64,000 nt of DNA from JAJPHF01 sp035293805. Lineage in GTDB: Bacteria > Chloroflexota > UBA6077 > JAJPHF01. The notes beneath the pieces are model-generated. The model had not been told where the DNA came from, did no database searches, and saw only the letters and a list, made by a program, of their open reading frames with translations. Each line of letters starts with the position of its first letter. Position 1 is the first letter of the stretch. Where the stretch lies: contig DATGMD010000042.1 in the NCBI GenBank assembly GCA_035293805.1, positions 35,194-99,193 of the forward strand, read 5' to 3'. Below, one piece after another: positions 17,727 to 25,147 of the stretch. Both the position numbers and the translations under genes were made by a program.

Positions 17727-17776
17727 GCAATCGCGGCTAACCGCGTGGACCAATTGGGAAGGGGAGGAAGCCTGGC

Positions 17777-19072
17777 ATGGGGTGGGTGCGACTCGTACTG
17801 GTCCTCGGATTACTGGTGGGCCTGCCGGCGGCGCGCGCGTCGGGGCAAGAGCAGTCGCCGCCGGGCGGGGCGAATCCAGCGGCCGCGCCGCGGCTGGACG
17901 GCAGCCCGCCCCCCGCTGCCCCCGCAGCTGACGATAGCCCGGGCTGGGTGGCCACGGTCCGCGCCGCCGAGCTGTGGTCAGACTCGGATGGCGGCACGAG
18001 CTTCGGGCAGGTGCCGCAGTGGAGCTACTTCCAGCTCACCGGGCGCGACGCCAACGGCCGCATCTACGTCCTGAACCCACGCACCGAAAACTACGCCTGG
18101 ATCGAGGCCGACGCGGTCGGCCCGGTGCCCGCTCCGACCGATGATTCGTACCTGCGCGACCCGGACCCGGCGCCCGCGGCAACGGCGGACACGCCCCCCG
18201 ACACGGCGAGCGCCCCCGACGCGTCGACCGCTCAGTGGGTCGCCAACTTCCGACCGGCCGACCTCTGGTCGGACTCGGACGGCGGCACCGACTTCGGCGT
18301 CGCGCGCCAGTGGAGCTATTTCGCGCTCACGGGCCAAGCCGAGAACGACCGCCTGTACGTGTTCAATCCCCGGACCCAGAACTACGCTTGGATCGACGCG
18401 GATGCTGTCGGACCGACCGGCGCGCCGCCCGATTGGTACCTGCGCCAGCCGGAGCTGCTCTACAGCGTTCAGAAGCCCGGCCGCATCGTCGGTGGCTACA
18501 ACGTGCGCAGCTGGCCGAGCGTGCGCGACGACACCCGCCTGCGGCAGCTTGGGCACAACGCGCCGGTCTTTGTGGAGGAGGCGGTACGGGGCGATGACGG
18601 CGAGGAGTGGTACCGCATCGGCGACGAGGAGTACGTCAACGCCTCGGGGGTGAAGATCCCGCGGAACCCGCCCCAGTATTTCCAGGGCCGCTGGATCGAC
18701 GTGGACCTGAGCGAGCCGGCCATGGTAGCTGCATACGAGGGCGACAAGCTCGTCTACGCCACGCTGTCTATCAAAGGCACCCAGATGGATCCGACGCCGA
18801 CCGGCGTGTACCACATCCAGCGCCGCGTGGCCGACGAGACGATGGACAGTGCGACGCTGGGTATTCCGCGCAACTCGCCTCGCGGCTACTACCTGCAGCA
18901 TGTGCTGTACACACAGTACTTCACCTCGAACGGGGCCTCGATCCACTACAATTACTGGTCAAGCATGTGGGGCTACTCCGGGAGCCACGGCTGCCTGGGC
19001 ATGACGCTCGACGACGCGCTGTGGTTCTGGAACTGGGCCGGCGTCGGCACGCTGCTCAACATTCACTACTAA
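17777..19072 (+). CDS. Secreted L,D-transpeptidase with duplicated N-terminal domain
   Basis: Exported 431-aa protein. Residues 1-22 form a signal peptide (VRLVLVLGLLVGLPAARA). Two copies of a 62-residue module follow (about 56-117 and 153-214), each with LWSDSDGGT.FG, QWSYF.LTG and NPRT.NYAWI.ADAVGP; the pattern resembles an SH3-like cell-wall binding fold. A third divergent SH3-like part spans about 230-300. The C-terminal YkuD catalytic domain (about 313-431) has the signature HYNYWSSMWGYSGSHGCLGM with His404 and Cys406. It would crosslink peptidoglycan or attach proteins to it. Start ATG 17777 has GGGGAGGAAG upstream. Confidence 0.92.
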   Translation: MGWVRLVLVLGLLVGLPAARASGQEQSPPGGANPAAAPRLDGSPPPAAPAADDSPGWVATVRAAELWSDSDGGTSFGQVPQWSYFQLTGRDANGRIYVLNPRTENYAWIEADAVGPVPAPTDDSYLRDPDPAPAATADTPPDTASAPDASTAQWVANFRPADLWSDSDGGTDFGVARQWSYFALTGQAENDRLYVFNPRTQNYAWIDADAVGPTGAPPDWYLRQPELLYSVQKPGRIVGGYNVRSWPSVRDDTRLRQLGHNAPVFVEEAVRGDDGEEWYRIGDEEYVNASGVKIPRNPPQYFQGRWIDVDLSEPAMVAAYEGDKLVYATLSIKGTQMDPTPTGVYHIQRRVADETMDSATLGIPRNSPRGYYLQHVLYTQYFTSNGASIHYNYWSSMWGYSGSHGCLGMTLDDALWFWNWAGVGTLLNIHY

Positions 19073-19082
19073 GCCAATCGCC

Positions 19083-19128
19083 GGGTTATCGTGAAGGATC
19101 GGCACAAGCCGATCCCTCACGATAACCC
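19083..19128. terminator. Long inverted repeat after L,D-transpeptidase gene
   Basis: Arms of 21 bases (GGGTTATCGTGAAGGATCGGC and its complement with one mismatch) are separated by ACAA. It starts 10 bases after the stop codon. There is no T-run, so it is either a factor-assisted terminator, an mRNA-stabilising hairpin or a remnant of a mobile element. Confidence 0.6.
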
Positions 19129-19211
19129 GTTCCAGACCACACGGCGCGGTTCGTGTCGGCGCGTCGCGGCTGCGGCTGAGCCGTTCGCGCCAGGCCACGC
19201 CGCATTTGCCT

Positions 19212-19223
19212 ATTCCTAGGAAT
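19212..19223. repeat. Perfect 12-base palindrome in intergenic region
   Basis: ATTCCTAGGAAT is a perfect palindrome in the 432-base gap between the L,D-transpeptidase and cold-shock-domain genes. It is AT-rich compared with its surroundings and could be a regulator site. The remainder of the gap (19129-19306) holds nothing I recognise. Confidence 0.35.
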
Positions 19224-19306
19224 GGGGATCCGTCTAGCCTGCGAGCCGACTCGGCGGATCACAGTTCTGTAGCTGTGCGGGAATGTCGCCGGTTCGGGTT
19301 GTTGTA

Positions 19307-19315
19307 TGGTATGCT
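19307..19315 (+). promoter_or_regulatory. Candidate extended -10 promoter
   Basis: TGGTATGCT fits the extended -10 form TGN-TATAAT in four of six positions, and sits in a less GC-rich stretch 190 bases before the cold-shock-domain gene. No clear -35 box is seen. Confidence 0.35.
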
Positions 19316-19504
19316 GCTAACACGCCGGTGATGCAGCTACCCCTGTCGTAGCCCCTAGTCTTTCCTCCCGCGGCCGATGCGACCAGGCCGCGACTTGAAG
19401 AAGCGGTTGGCCGCGACTTGGCGTCGACCGCACCACGCGGCCGATGCTCAGGCCGCTTCGGACCTCGATGCGCCGCGAGCGCGCTTGCCAGGGAGATGAG
19501 AAGC

Positions 19505-21031
19505 ATGCCGGACCACCAGGACAGCGGGCAGGCCCCGGCGGAGACCCCGCGTCCCGCCCGCCCGCAGCCGCGGCGCCGCGCGGCGCCACCGAGCGAGCCG
19601 CCGCCCCCCGTGGAACACGCGGGCAGCGCCGAAGCGCGACCGACGCCGCCGCGGCGCCGCCGGACCAGCGCACCGGCCGAGTCCGCGGAGGGCGGGGCGC
19701 CCCTCGCGGTCGCCGCGCCGCCGCGCCCGCGGCGTGCCAGGCGGGCCGCGGACCCCGAAGCCGCGGCCGCCCTCACGGCGCCGGCGCGGCGCCGACGAAC
19801 CAGCCCGGTCCAAGATCAAGCTACGGACGAGACGCCCGCGGCGCTCGTCCGGCCCGCCAGGCGGCGCGCGCCTGCGGCAGCTGCCACGGACGCCGACGTT
19901 CCTGCGGCCGCCGCCCCGCCGCGCGCCCAGCACCCTCGCCGGCGGGTCAGCACTCCCGCAGCGGCGACTGATGTCGCGGCCGCGGATGCCCCGGCTCCCG
20001 CCGCGGAGGCGCCCGCGCCGCCGCTCCCCAGCGCCGAGCCGCTGCTTCCGGCCGCGCCAGCGCTGCCGGCTCCCGCGCCGGCTGCGGCCACCACGGATGT
20101 GGCCGCTGCCAGCGCCCCCGCGCGCGCGGCTTGGCGCCGCCGCCGCGGGCGGACCACCCCGGCACCCGCCGAAGAGGCGAGCCCGCCGTTGGTTGCCGAC
20201 GAGACCGACAGCTCGCCGGCCGCGAGCCTCCCCGCATCGCCGCCGCTCACGGCCCCGCTACGGGGACCGCGTCGCGCGCCGCGCTACGGGGACGGGGCGC
20301 CCGCCCGCCGCACGCCAGGCGGGGACAATGCACCGGCCCCACGCGAAGGCCAGTGGGCAGGCAACCGCGGCGCCCGACCGCCGTCTTCGCCCGATGCGCG
20401 CCAGCGCCCAGCCGGCGGGGCCTTCGGTCGGCCGCGCGCCGGCGCCCCGCCGCTGCGCCCGGGCAGCCCGCCGGTGCATTCGGGGCCCGCTCGGACCCGC
20501 CAGAGCGGGCCTCCGATGCGACAGAACCCGGACGATCTGCGACCCCGCCGCGGGCCTATCGTCGACCCACGTCGCCGCCCCACGCCCGAGGAGGCCTCGG
20601 CCATCTCGGCGCGCGGCACCCGGGGCGCCCAGATGCAGGGCAAGATCAGTGAGCTGTCGCGCGACCGCGGCTTTGGTTTCCTCGTGGACAACGCGGGCCG
20701 CAAGCGGTTCTTCCACCGCTCGGCCGTCGTCAACGGCGCATTCGACACGCTGCGCGAGGGCCAGCAGGTCCAGTTCGAGCCACGCGACGACGTGAAGGGG
20801 CTGCGCGCGATCAACGTGCGCCCGGCGATCCTCGGCCGGCCCCGCCCCGGTGCCCGACCGGCGCCTTGGGAACGCGGCAATCAACGGCTCGACGCCGAGC
20901 CGCCGCGCCGCGGCGGGATGCCCCGCCGCCCAGCCGGCCCGGCCCCTGGCGCCTCCCCCTGGCGCTCGTCGCTCAGTCCCTTCCGCGGCGACCCGCCGCC
21001 AGCCGCGCCCCCGCGCCGCCGGCGCGGCTAG
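19505..21031 (+). CDS. Long disordered protein with C-terminal cold-shock domain
   Basis: A 508-aa protein in two parts. Residues 1-375 are low complexity, made of Ala, Pro and Arg, with basic RPARRR / RRRTSP clusters repeated about every 35-40 residues and spaced by acidic or Ala-rich stretches; this should be disordered. Residues 377-440 form a cold-shock domain: GKISELSRDRGFGFLVDNAGRKRFFHRSAVVNG, with the RNA-binding GFGFL and FFHRSAV motifs, then FDTLREGQQVQFE. The C-tail is again Arg/Pro-rich. I infer an RNA- or single-strand-DNA-binding protein, perhaps one that forms condensates. ATG 19505 has GGGAGATGAG upstream; ATG 19496 is too close to the ribosome site. Confidence 0.75.
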   Translation: MPDHQDSGQAPAETPRPARPQPRRRAAPPSEPPPPVEHAGSAEARPTPPRRRRTSAPAESAEGGAPLAVAAPPRPRRARRAADPEAAAALTAPARRRRTSPVQDQATDETPAALVRPARRRAPAAAATDADVPAAAAPPRAQHPRRRVSTPAAATDVAAADAPAPAAEAPAPPLPSAEPLLPAAPALPAPAPAAATTDVAAASAPARAAWRRRRGRTTPAPAEEASPPLVADETDSSPAASLPASPPLTAPLRGPRRAPRYGDGAPARRTPGGDNAPAPREGQWAGNRGARPPSSPDARQRPAGGAFGRPRAGAPPLRPGSPPVHSGPARTRQSGPPMRQNPDDLRPRRGPIVDPRRRPTPEEASAISARGTRGAQMQGKISELSRDRGFGFLVDNAGRKRFFHRSAVVNGAFDTLREGQQVQFEPRDDVKGLRAINVRPAILGRPRPGARPAPWERGNQRLDAEPPRRGGMPRRPAGPAPGASPWRSSLSPFRGDPPPAAPPRRRRG

Positions 21032-21139
21032 CGGTGCGCTAACCGGGCCCTGGCGTCCCGGGACAGGCCCGCTACGCAGCCGATCGCCCCGAGGGGCGCT
21101 CCGCCACCCGCGCGCCCCGGATGCGGCGGCGCCGCACCG

Positions 21140-21169
21140 TTGACAATCGCGTGCGGCGCCTGGTAGCTT
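21140..21169 (+). promoter_or_regulatory. Candidate sigma-70-type promoter
   Basis: TTGACA (21140-21145) and TAGCTT (21164-21169) are separated by 18 bases. It lies upstream of the small coiled-coil frame and the secreted Ig-like gene. Confidence 0.5.
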
Positions 21170-21263
21170 TCCCTGCGCGCGGGCGGTCGACCGCGCGACG
21201 CACGCTTGGCGAGCTTGGCGACATGCGCTATCAGCCGCGTCCCGCGCCGTCCGGGTCCGCGCC

Positions 21264-21443
21264 GTGAGCGCGCCGCCGCCCGCCGAGGACCCCGCCGCTC
21301 AGCTCGCGGCCCTGCAGCGGGAGATCGAGCAGGTGCATCTCGAAGTTCACGAGCTGGCCGAGGAGGTCGCCGACTTGCGCCGCGCGCTCGAGCGGCTCCC
21401 CGGCTGGCTCCACTGGCTCGTCCGCTTGCCGCCCCGCCCCTGA
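21264..21443 (+). CDS. Small coiled-coil protein (59 aa), GTG start
   Basis: The frame encodes VSAPPPAEDPAAQLAALQRE, continuing as heptad-like helix (IEQVHLEVHELAEEVADLRRALERL) and an amphipathic, Trp-rich end (GWLHWLVRLPP). The pattern suggests a short coiled coil that lies on a membrane. The GTG overlaps the TGA of a 14-codon leader frame (21223-21267) as GTGA, so coupled translation is possible. It lies 30 bases before the next gene. There is no homology I can name. Confidence 0.45.
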   Translation: MSAPPPAEDPAAQLAALQREIEQVHLEVHELAEEVADLRRALERLPGWLHWLVRLPPRP

Positions 21444-21473
21444 ACGCCGCCATGACACAGGAGAGCCCGTCCG

Positions 21474-22562
21474 ATGACGACCACGGCCCGCATCTGCGCG
21501 CTGCTGCTCGCCAGCCTGCTGTGGCTGCCGCCCAGCCTCGCGCTCGGACAGACGAGTGCCCCCCCGGATCCGAACGAGGGCGCGTTCGGGCAAACCATCA
21601 GCGCGCCGGACCCCACCAACGAGCCAAGTTCCGCCGCTCAAGCGACGCCAGTGCCGGCCAGCGGGGACGGCCCGAGCGGCCCCCCGGCCGCCTCAACCCG
21701 CGTGGCGATCGACCGCCCGGCGAGCGGCGCCACGACGCAGCAACGCTTCACGATCATGGGTTGGGCGGTGGACCCCGAGAGCACGGGCACCGGGGTCGAC
21801 GCCGTGTACGTCTACCTGGATGGCGAGGCGGGCCATGGCTACTTCCTGGGGGCCGCGGAGTACGGCGGCGATCGCCCCGACGTGGCCACGCAGCTTGGCC
21901 AGCCGCGGTACGGCCCCTCCGGGTATCAGCTGCAGGTCGAGGTCCCGCCGGGCGAGCACACGCTCTACGTCTACGCCCGGCAGCGGGGCGGCGAGCCGCG
22001 CCAATGGTCGGCGCCCGCTACCGTCGACGTCATGGCGGTCGCCGACGGCACCGCCCCCTCGGCCGTCCGCCAGCCTGTGGTGCCAGGAGGCTGCGGGCGA
22101 GCGCCCGACGGCACCTGTCTGAACCGGTCCAACGCCGCCGGTCCCACCTGTCCGTTGATCGACACGGATGGGCAGTGCTTGCCCGCCCCGCCCGGCGCGC
22201 TGCCGGGGCTCGTGGGCCAATCCAACACGCCACCCAGCGACAACCCCGCGATGGGGCCCTGCATCCAGTACGACGCGACGAACCACTGCTCGGCCTACGC
22301 GAACAACCAGACGTCGAGCTTCAACCTGCGCGCCGAAGGCACCGGCCAGATGACCACGCTCACATGGAGCGCCGTCTCCGGCACCGTAACCTACGAGGTC
22401 CTGCGCTGCACCGGCGCCAACGGGCAAAACTGCGTCAGCGTAGCCACGCTGAGCGCCACCCGCTATCAACTGCCCCGCGCCGCAAACACCTGGTATCAGG
22501 TGCAGGCGCGCTCCGGGTCCGGGCAGGTGCTCGCTAGCTCCAACATCGCCAGCGCGCCATAA
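21474..22562 (+). CDS. Secreted protein with Ig-like and Fn3-like domains
   Basis: Exported 362-aa protein of unknown role. Signal peptide at 1-25 (CALLLASLLWLPPSLALGQ). A Pro/Ser-rich linker is followed by an Ig-like beta domain (residues about 77-185: VAIDRPASGATTQQRFTIMG, VDAVYVYLDGEAGHG, YGPSGYQLQVEVPPGEHTLYVYARQ), a Cys-containing middle region with six cysteines (about 200-285), and a fibronectin-like C-terminal domain (FNLRAEGTGQMTTLTWSAVSG). The first domain resembles those placed before cell-wall or exopolysaccharide enzymes. AGGAGAGC precedes ATG 21474. No enzymatic motif is seen, so a surface or matrix protein is likely. Confidence 0.75.
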   Translation: MTTTARICALLLASLLWLPPSLALGQTSAPPDPNEGAFGQTISAPDPTNEPSSAAQATPVPASGDGPSGPPAASTRVAIDRPASGATTQQRFTIMGWAVDPESTGTGVDAVYVYLDGEAGHGYFLGAAEYGGDRPDVATQLGQPRYGPSGYQLQVEVPPGEHTLYVYARQRGGEPRQWSAPATVDVMAVADGTAPSAVRQPVVPGGCGRAPDGTCLNRSNAAGPTCPLIDTDGQCLPAPPGALPGLVGQSNTPPSDNPAMGPCIQYDATNHCSAYANNQTSSFNLRAEGTGQMTTLTWSAVSGTVTYEVLRCTGANGQNCVSVATLSATRYQLPRAANTWYQVQARSGSGQVLASSNIASAP

Positions 22563-22589
22563 GCCTCTGTGTGCAGGCGCGCCCGCTTG

Positions 22590-22612
22590 CCGGGAGCCGG
22601 GGGGCTCCCCGG
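22590..22612. terminator. Bidirectional hairpin terminator
   Basis: CCGGGAGCC and GGCTCCCCGG form a hairpin with a GGGG loop and one bulge, placed between the converging Ig-like gene (+) and the small zinc-ribbon gene (-). Confidence 0.5.
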
Positions 22613-22616
22613 CCCA

Positions 22617-22790
22617 CTATTGCTCGTCCTCGTCGTCCCAGGGCGCCGGCAGCGCGCAGTGATTCTCCACCACCACGCTGCCCGCCAGCGGGCACACCGC
22701 GAAGCCGTGGTCACAGGACCAGGTGCTGTCACAACGGGGGCACCAGTGGAGATGCCCGGGTAGGGTGGCAAGCTGCGCGGCCGGCGACAT
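22617..22790 (-). CDS. Small zinc-ribbon-like protein (57 aa)
   Basis: A short minus-strand frame that codes for five cysteines and four histidines: HLHWCPRCDSTWSCDHGF, then AVCPLAGSVVVENHCALP and an acidic tail (DDEDEQ). CPRC plus the following Cys/His pair fits a small zinc-binding fold. The ATG at 22790 has AAGGTGGGGG upstream, which supports translation. No specific family is recognised. It converges with the Ig-like gene and is divergent from the ArsA-like gene. Confidence 0.6.
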   Translation of the reverse strand: MSPAAQLATLPGHLHWCPRCDSTWSCDHGFAVCPLAGSVVVENHCALPAPWDDEDEQ

Positions 22791-23005
22791 GACCCCCACC
22801 TTTCTCGTCTCGTTCGGCCCCGATGGCTGTTGCAGCGGGGCACGCTCGCTTTGCGAACGCCTAACGCAACCTCCGTGCCGCCGCGCTCGGCACCCGGCCC
22901 ACGGCGTCGCTCCACGCGTGCTGGTAATGTTTCCCGCCGCAGCCGTTGGGCGGTACTCTGGAAGAGAGGGGCGGGAAGGGGCTCATAGCGCCCCCGGGGA
23001 GCACC

Positions 23006-24205
23006 ATGCGGATCGTCCTGTACACGGGCAAGGGCGGCGTTGGCAAGACGACCGTCGCCGCCGCGACCGCCGTCCGCTGCGCTGAGCTAGGGTATCGCAC
23101 GGTCGTGCTCAGCACCGACCTGGCCCACAGCCTGGCCGACAGCTTCGACCGGCCGCTCGCGCCCGAGCCGGTCGTGGTGGCGCCCAACCTCTGGGCGCAA
23201 GAGACTGACATCTACTACAACGTGCGCAGATACTGGGGGCGCGTCCAGGAATGGGTGTCCATGCTGCTCGCCTGGCGTCAGATCGACGAGCTGATCGCCG
23301 ACGAGCTGAGCGTGCTGCCGGGCATGGACGAGCTGGCCAACCTGCTGTGGATCAACAACCACCGCGAGAGCGGCGCCTACGACGTCATCATCGTCGACTG
23401 CGCGCCGACGGGCGAGACGCTGCGCCTGCTCAGCTTCCCCGACGTGGCGCGCTGGTGGATGGAGAAGATCTTCCCCATCCATCGCCGCGCCGCGCAGGTC
23501 GTGCGGCCGCTCGGCCGCGCGCTGTTCGATCTCCCCGTGCCCGACGACGAGGTGTACGACGCGGTGAAAGACCTGTTCGGCCAGCTCGACGAGCTACATA
23601 CGATGCTGGTCGACCAGCAGCTCACCTCGGTCCGGCTCGTGCTGAATCCCGAGAAGATGGTCGTCAAAGAAGCCCAGCGCACGTACACTTACCTGAACCT
23701 CTTCGGCTACGCCACGGATCTCGTCGTCTGCAACCGGGTCCTCCCGCGCGAGGTGACCGACCACTACTTCGACGCCTGGAAGGCGACGCAGGCCCGCTAC
23801 CGTCAGACCGTCGAGGAGGGCTTCGCGCCCATCCCCATTCGCGACGCGCCGCTGTTCGGCCACGAGATCGTGGGGCTGGACGGTTTGCGTGAGATGGCGG
23901 CGGCGCTGTACGGCGACGCCGACCCGAGCCAAGTGTTCTTCGCCGGACGCGGCCACCATATCGAGAAGCACGACGGCGAGTACGTGCTCAGCCTCCAGCT
24001 GCCGTTCGCCAGCAAGGATCAGGTGGCAGTCTTCCAGACAGGCGACGAGCTAGTGGTCCACGTGGGCAGCCAGAAGCGGAACGTGATCCTGCCGCGCGCA
24101 CTGGTGGGACTGCAGCCGCACGGCGCGCGCTTCGAGGATGGGGCGCTGCGCATTCGCTTCGTCGCGCCGGCGGCGGGGACGACGCGCGCGACGGAAAGGA
24201 GCTAG
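23006..24205 (+). CDS. ArsA/GET3-family ATPase with C-terminal HSP20-like domain
   Basis: A 399-aa single-ATPase protein. Residues 1-320 form a deviant Walker NTPase: GKGGVGKTTVAAATAVRCA at residue 8, LSTDLAHSLADSF near 33 and VDCAPTGETLRLLSFPDVARWW near 130, then the P-loop-family segment VCNRVLPREVTDHYF near 244. Residues about 325-395 match the alpha-crystallin-like ArsA_HSP20 domain (YVLSLQLPF, VAVFQTGDELVVHVGSQKRNVILPRAL). Such single-domain forms are common in Chloroflexota and Actinobacteria and are not proven arsenite pumps; no ArsB or ArsR gene is present, so I infer a chaperone- or membrane-targeting role. Start ATG 23006 has GGGGAG upstream. Confidence 0.9.
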   Translation: MRIVLYTGKGGVGKTTVAAATAVRCAELGYRTVVLSTDLAHSLADSFDRPLAPEPVVVAPNLWAQETDIYYNVRRYWGRVQEWVSMLLAWRQIDELIADELSVLPGMDELANLLWINNHRESGAYDVIIVDCAPTGETLRLLSFPDVARWWMEKIFPIHRRAAQVVRPLGRALFDLPVPDDEVYDAVKDLFGQLDELHTMLVDQQLTSVRLVLNPEKMVVKEAQRTYTYLNLFGYATDLVVCNRVLPREVTDHYFDAWKATQARYRQTVEEGFAPIPIRDAPLFGHEIVGLDGLREMAAALYGDADPSQVFFAGRGHHIEKHDGEYVLSLQLPFASKDQVAVFQTGDELVVHVGSQKRNVILPRALVGLQPHGARFEDGALRIRFVAPAAGTTRATERS

Positions 24206-24207
24206 CG

Positions 24208-24618
24208 ATGGCCGAGACGACGCCGGGCCAGGCGGGCGGCGACCCGCTCGAGGCAGAGCGGCAGCGCCTGCGCGAGGCGGTCCGCGCCTTGGAGGACGAG
24301 CGCCGGCGACTGCGGGCGCGCGCCGACGAAGCGGATGAGCCGCGCGCCCGGCGCCGCCGGCGCGGCGGTCTGCTCGCCGGCTTGCTCGACATCGACCCGG
24401 AGCTGTGCGAGTGGTGGCAAGAGAACCGCCCCAGCCGCGTGCTGGCCGGCTTCCTGCGCGACCTGCCCGACGAGTTCCTGGACCACCTGCGCGCCGCGCG
24501 CCGCGAGCGCCTGCTGGCGTTGCGCAGCGTCGTGGATTACGCGCTGGAGTACAACGAGCGGCCGCGCGGTCGCGCCACCGAGCGCCGGGCGCGGGAGGTG
24601 CCGATCGACGAGACGTAG
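24208..24618 (+). CDS. Coiled-coil partner protein of ArsA-like ATPase
   Basis: A 136-aa protein not recognised by family. Residues about 15-45 form a charged coiled coil (LEAERQRLREAVRALEDERRRLRARADEADEP), then a cluster RARRRRRGGLL, and a helical region LLDIDPELCEWWQENRPSRVLAGFLRDLPDEFLDHLRAARRERLLALRSVVDYAL. It starts two bases after the ArsA-like gene with AAAGGAG upstream, so it is cotranscribed and probably translationally coupled. Its position implies a functional link with the ATPase. Confidence 0.75.
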   Translation: MAETTPGQAGGDPLEAERQRLREAVRALEDERRRLRARADEADEPRARRRRRGGLLAGLLDIDPELCEWWQENRPSRVLAGFLRDLPDEFLDHLRAARRERLLALRSVVDYALEYNERPRGRATERRAREVPIDET

Positions 24619-24620
24619 GG

Positions 24621-24649
24621 TTGCCCTGGTAGGGCACCGCGCCTACAAT
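24621..24649 (+). promoter_or_regulatory. Sigma-70-type promoter for tatA-like gene
   Basis: TTGCCC (24621-24626) and TACAAT (24644-24649) are spaced by exactly 17 bases, and lie 61-89 bases before the tatA-like start. The -10 box matches consensus at five of six positions. Confidence 0.6.
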
Positions 24650-24709
24650 TGACCCAGGAAGGCGCCGGGCCCGGCGGCCGGAGCGCGGCGGAAAGCGAGG
24701 CGGGCGACA

Positions 24710-25045
24710 ATGTTTGGGCATCCCATCTCGCCGTTGGAACTCATCATCATACTGGTGATCGTCCTGATGATCTTCGGCGCCGGCAAGCTGCCCGAGGTGG
24801 GCAGCGCGCTGGGTCGGGGCATCAAGGAGTTCAAGAAGTCCGCGACCGACGAGCAGCAGCGGATCGCCGCCGGCACCGCCGAGCCCGCGCCGGCGCCCCC
24901 GCCAGCCGCGGCCCCCGTGGCTGCCGCCGGCGCGCCGGCCGCCGCGGCCACCGGCCCGTACTGCCCGAAGTGCGGCACGCGCGCGGCCAACGACAGCCGC
25001 TTCTGCGCGAACTGCGGCGCCAGCCTGCCGACCGCCGTCGTCTAG
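24710..25045 (+). CDS. tatA: TatA/E-family translocase protein with C-terminal zinc ribbon
   Basis: A 111-aa membrane protein. Residues 1-50 are a textbook TatA: short N terminus, membrane segment LELIIILVIVLMIFGAGKLPEV (residues 9-30) and amphipathic helix GSALGRGIKEFKKSATDEQ. A Pro/Ala linker (about 55-82) then leads to a compact ribbon, YCPKCGTRAANDSRFCANCGASL, with cysteines 85, 88, 99 and 102 (CxxC-x10-CxxC). TatA forms the pore for folded proteins; the zinc ribbon is not a part of ordinary TatA. No tatC is in the window. Nearby Tat substrates include the protein at 38137. Confidence 0.88.
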   Translation: MFGHPISPLELIIILVIVLMIFGAGKLPEVGSALGRGIKEFKKSATDEQQRIAAGTAEPAPAPPPAAAPVAAAGAPAAAATGPYCPKCGTRAANDSRFCANCGASLPTAVV

Positions 25046-25080
25046 CCCACGACGGCACACCGCCATCGTGCAGCGTCCTG

Positions 25081-25112
25081 GCGAAGCCCCGCGCGGCCGC
25101 GCGGGGCTTCGC
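25081..25112. terminator. Perfect palindromic terminator
   Basis: GCGAAGCCCCGCGC mirrored through GGCC gives a 32-base perfect palindrome, 35 bases after the tatA-like stop. The stem is strong but the T-run is short. Confidence 0.65.
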
Positions 25113-25147
25113 TATCTCCCGCACCAGCACGTCACGAGAAGCAGGGC

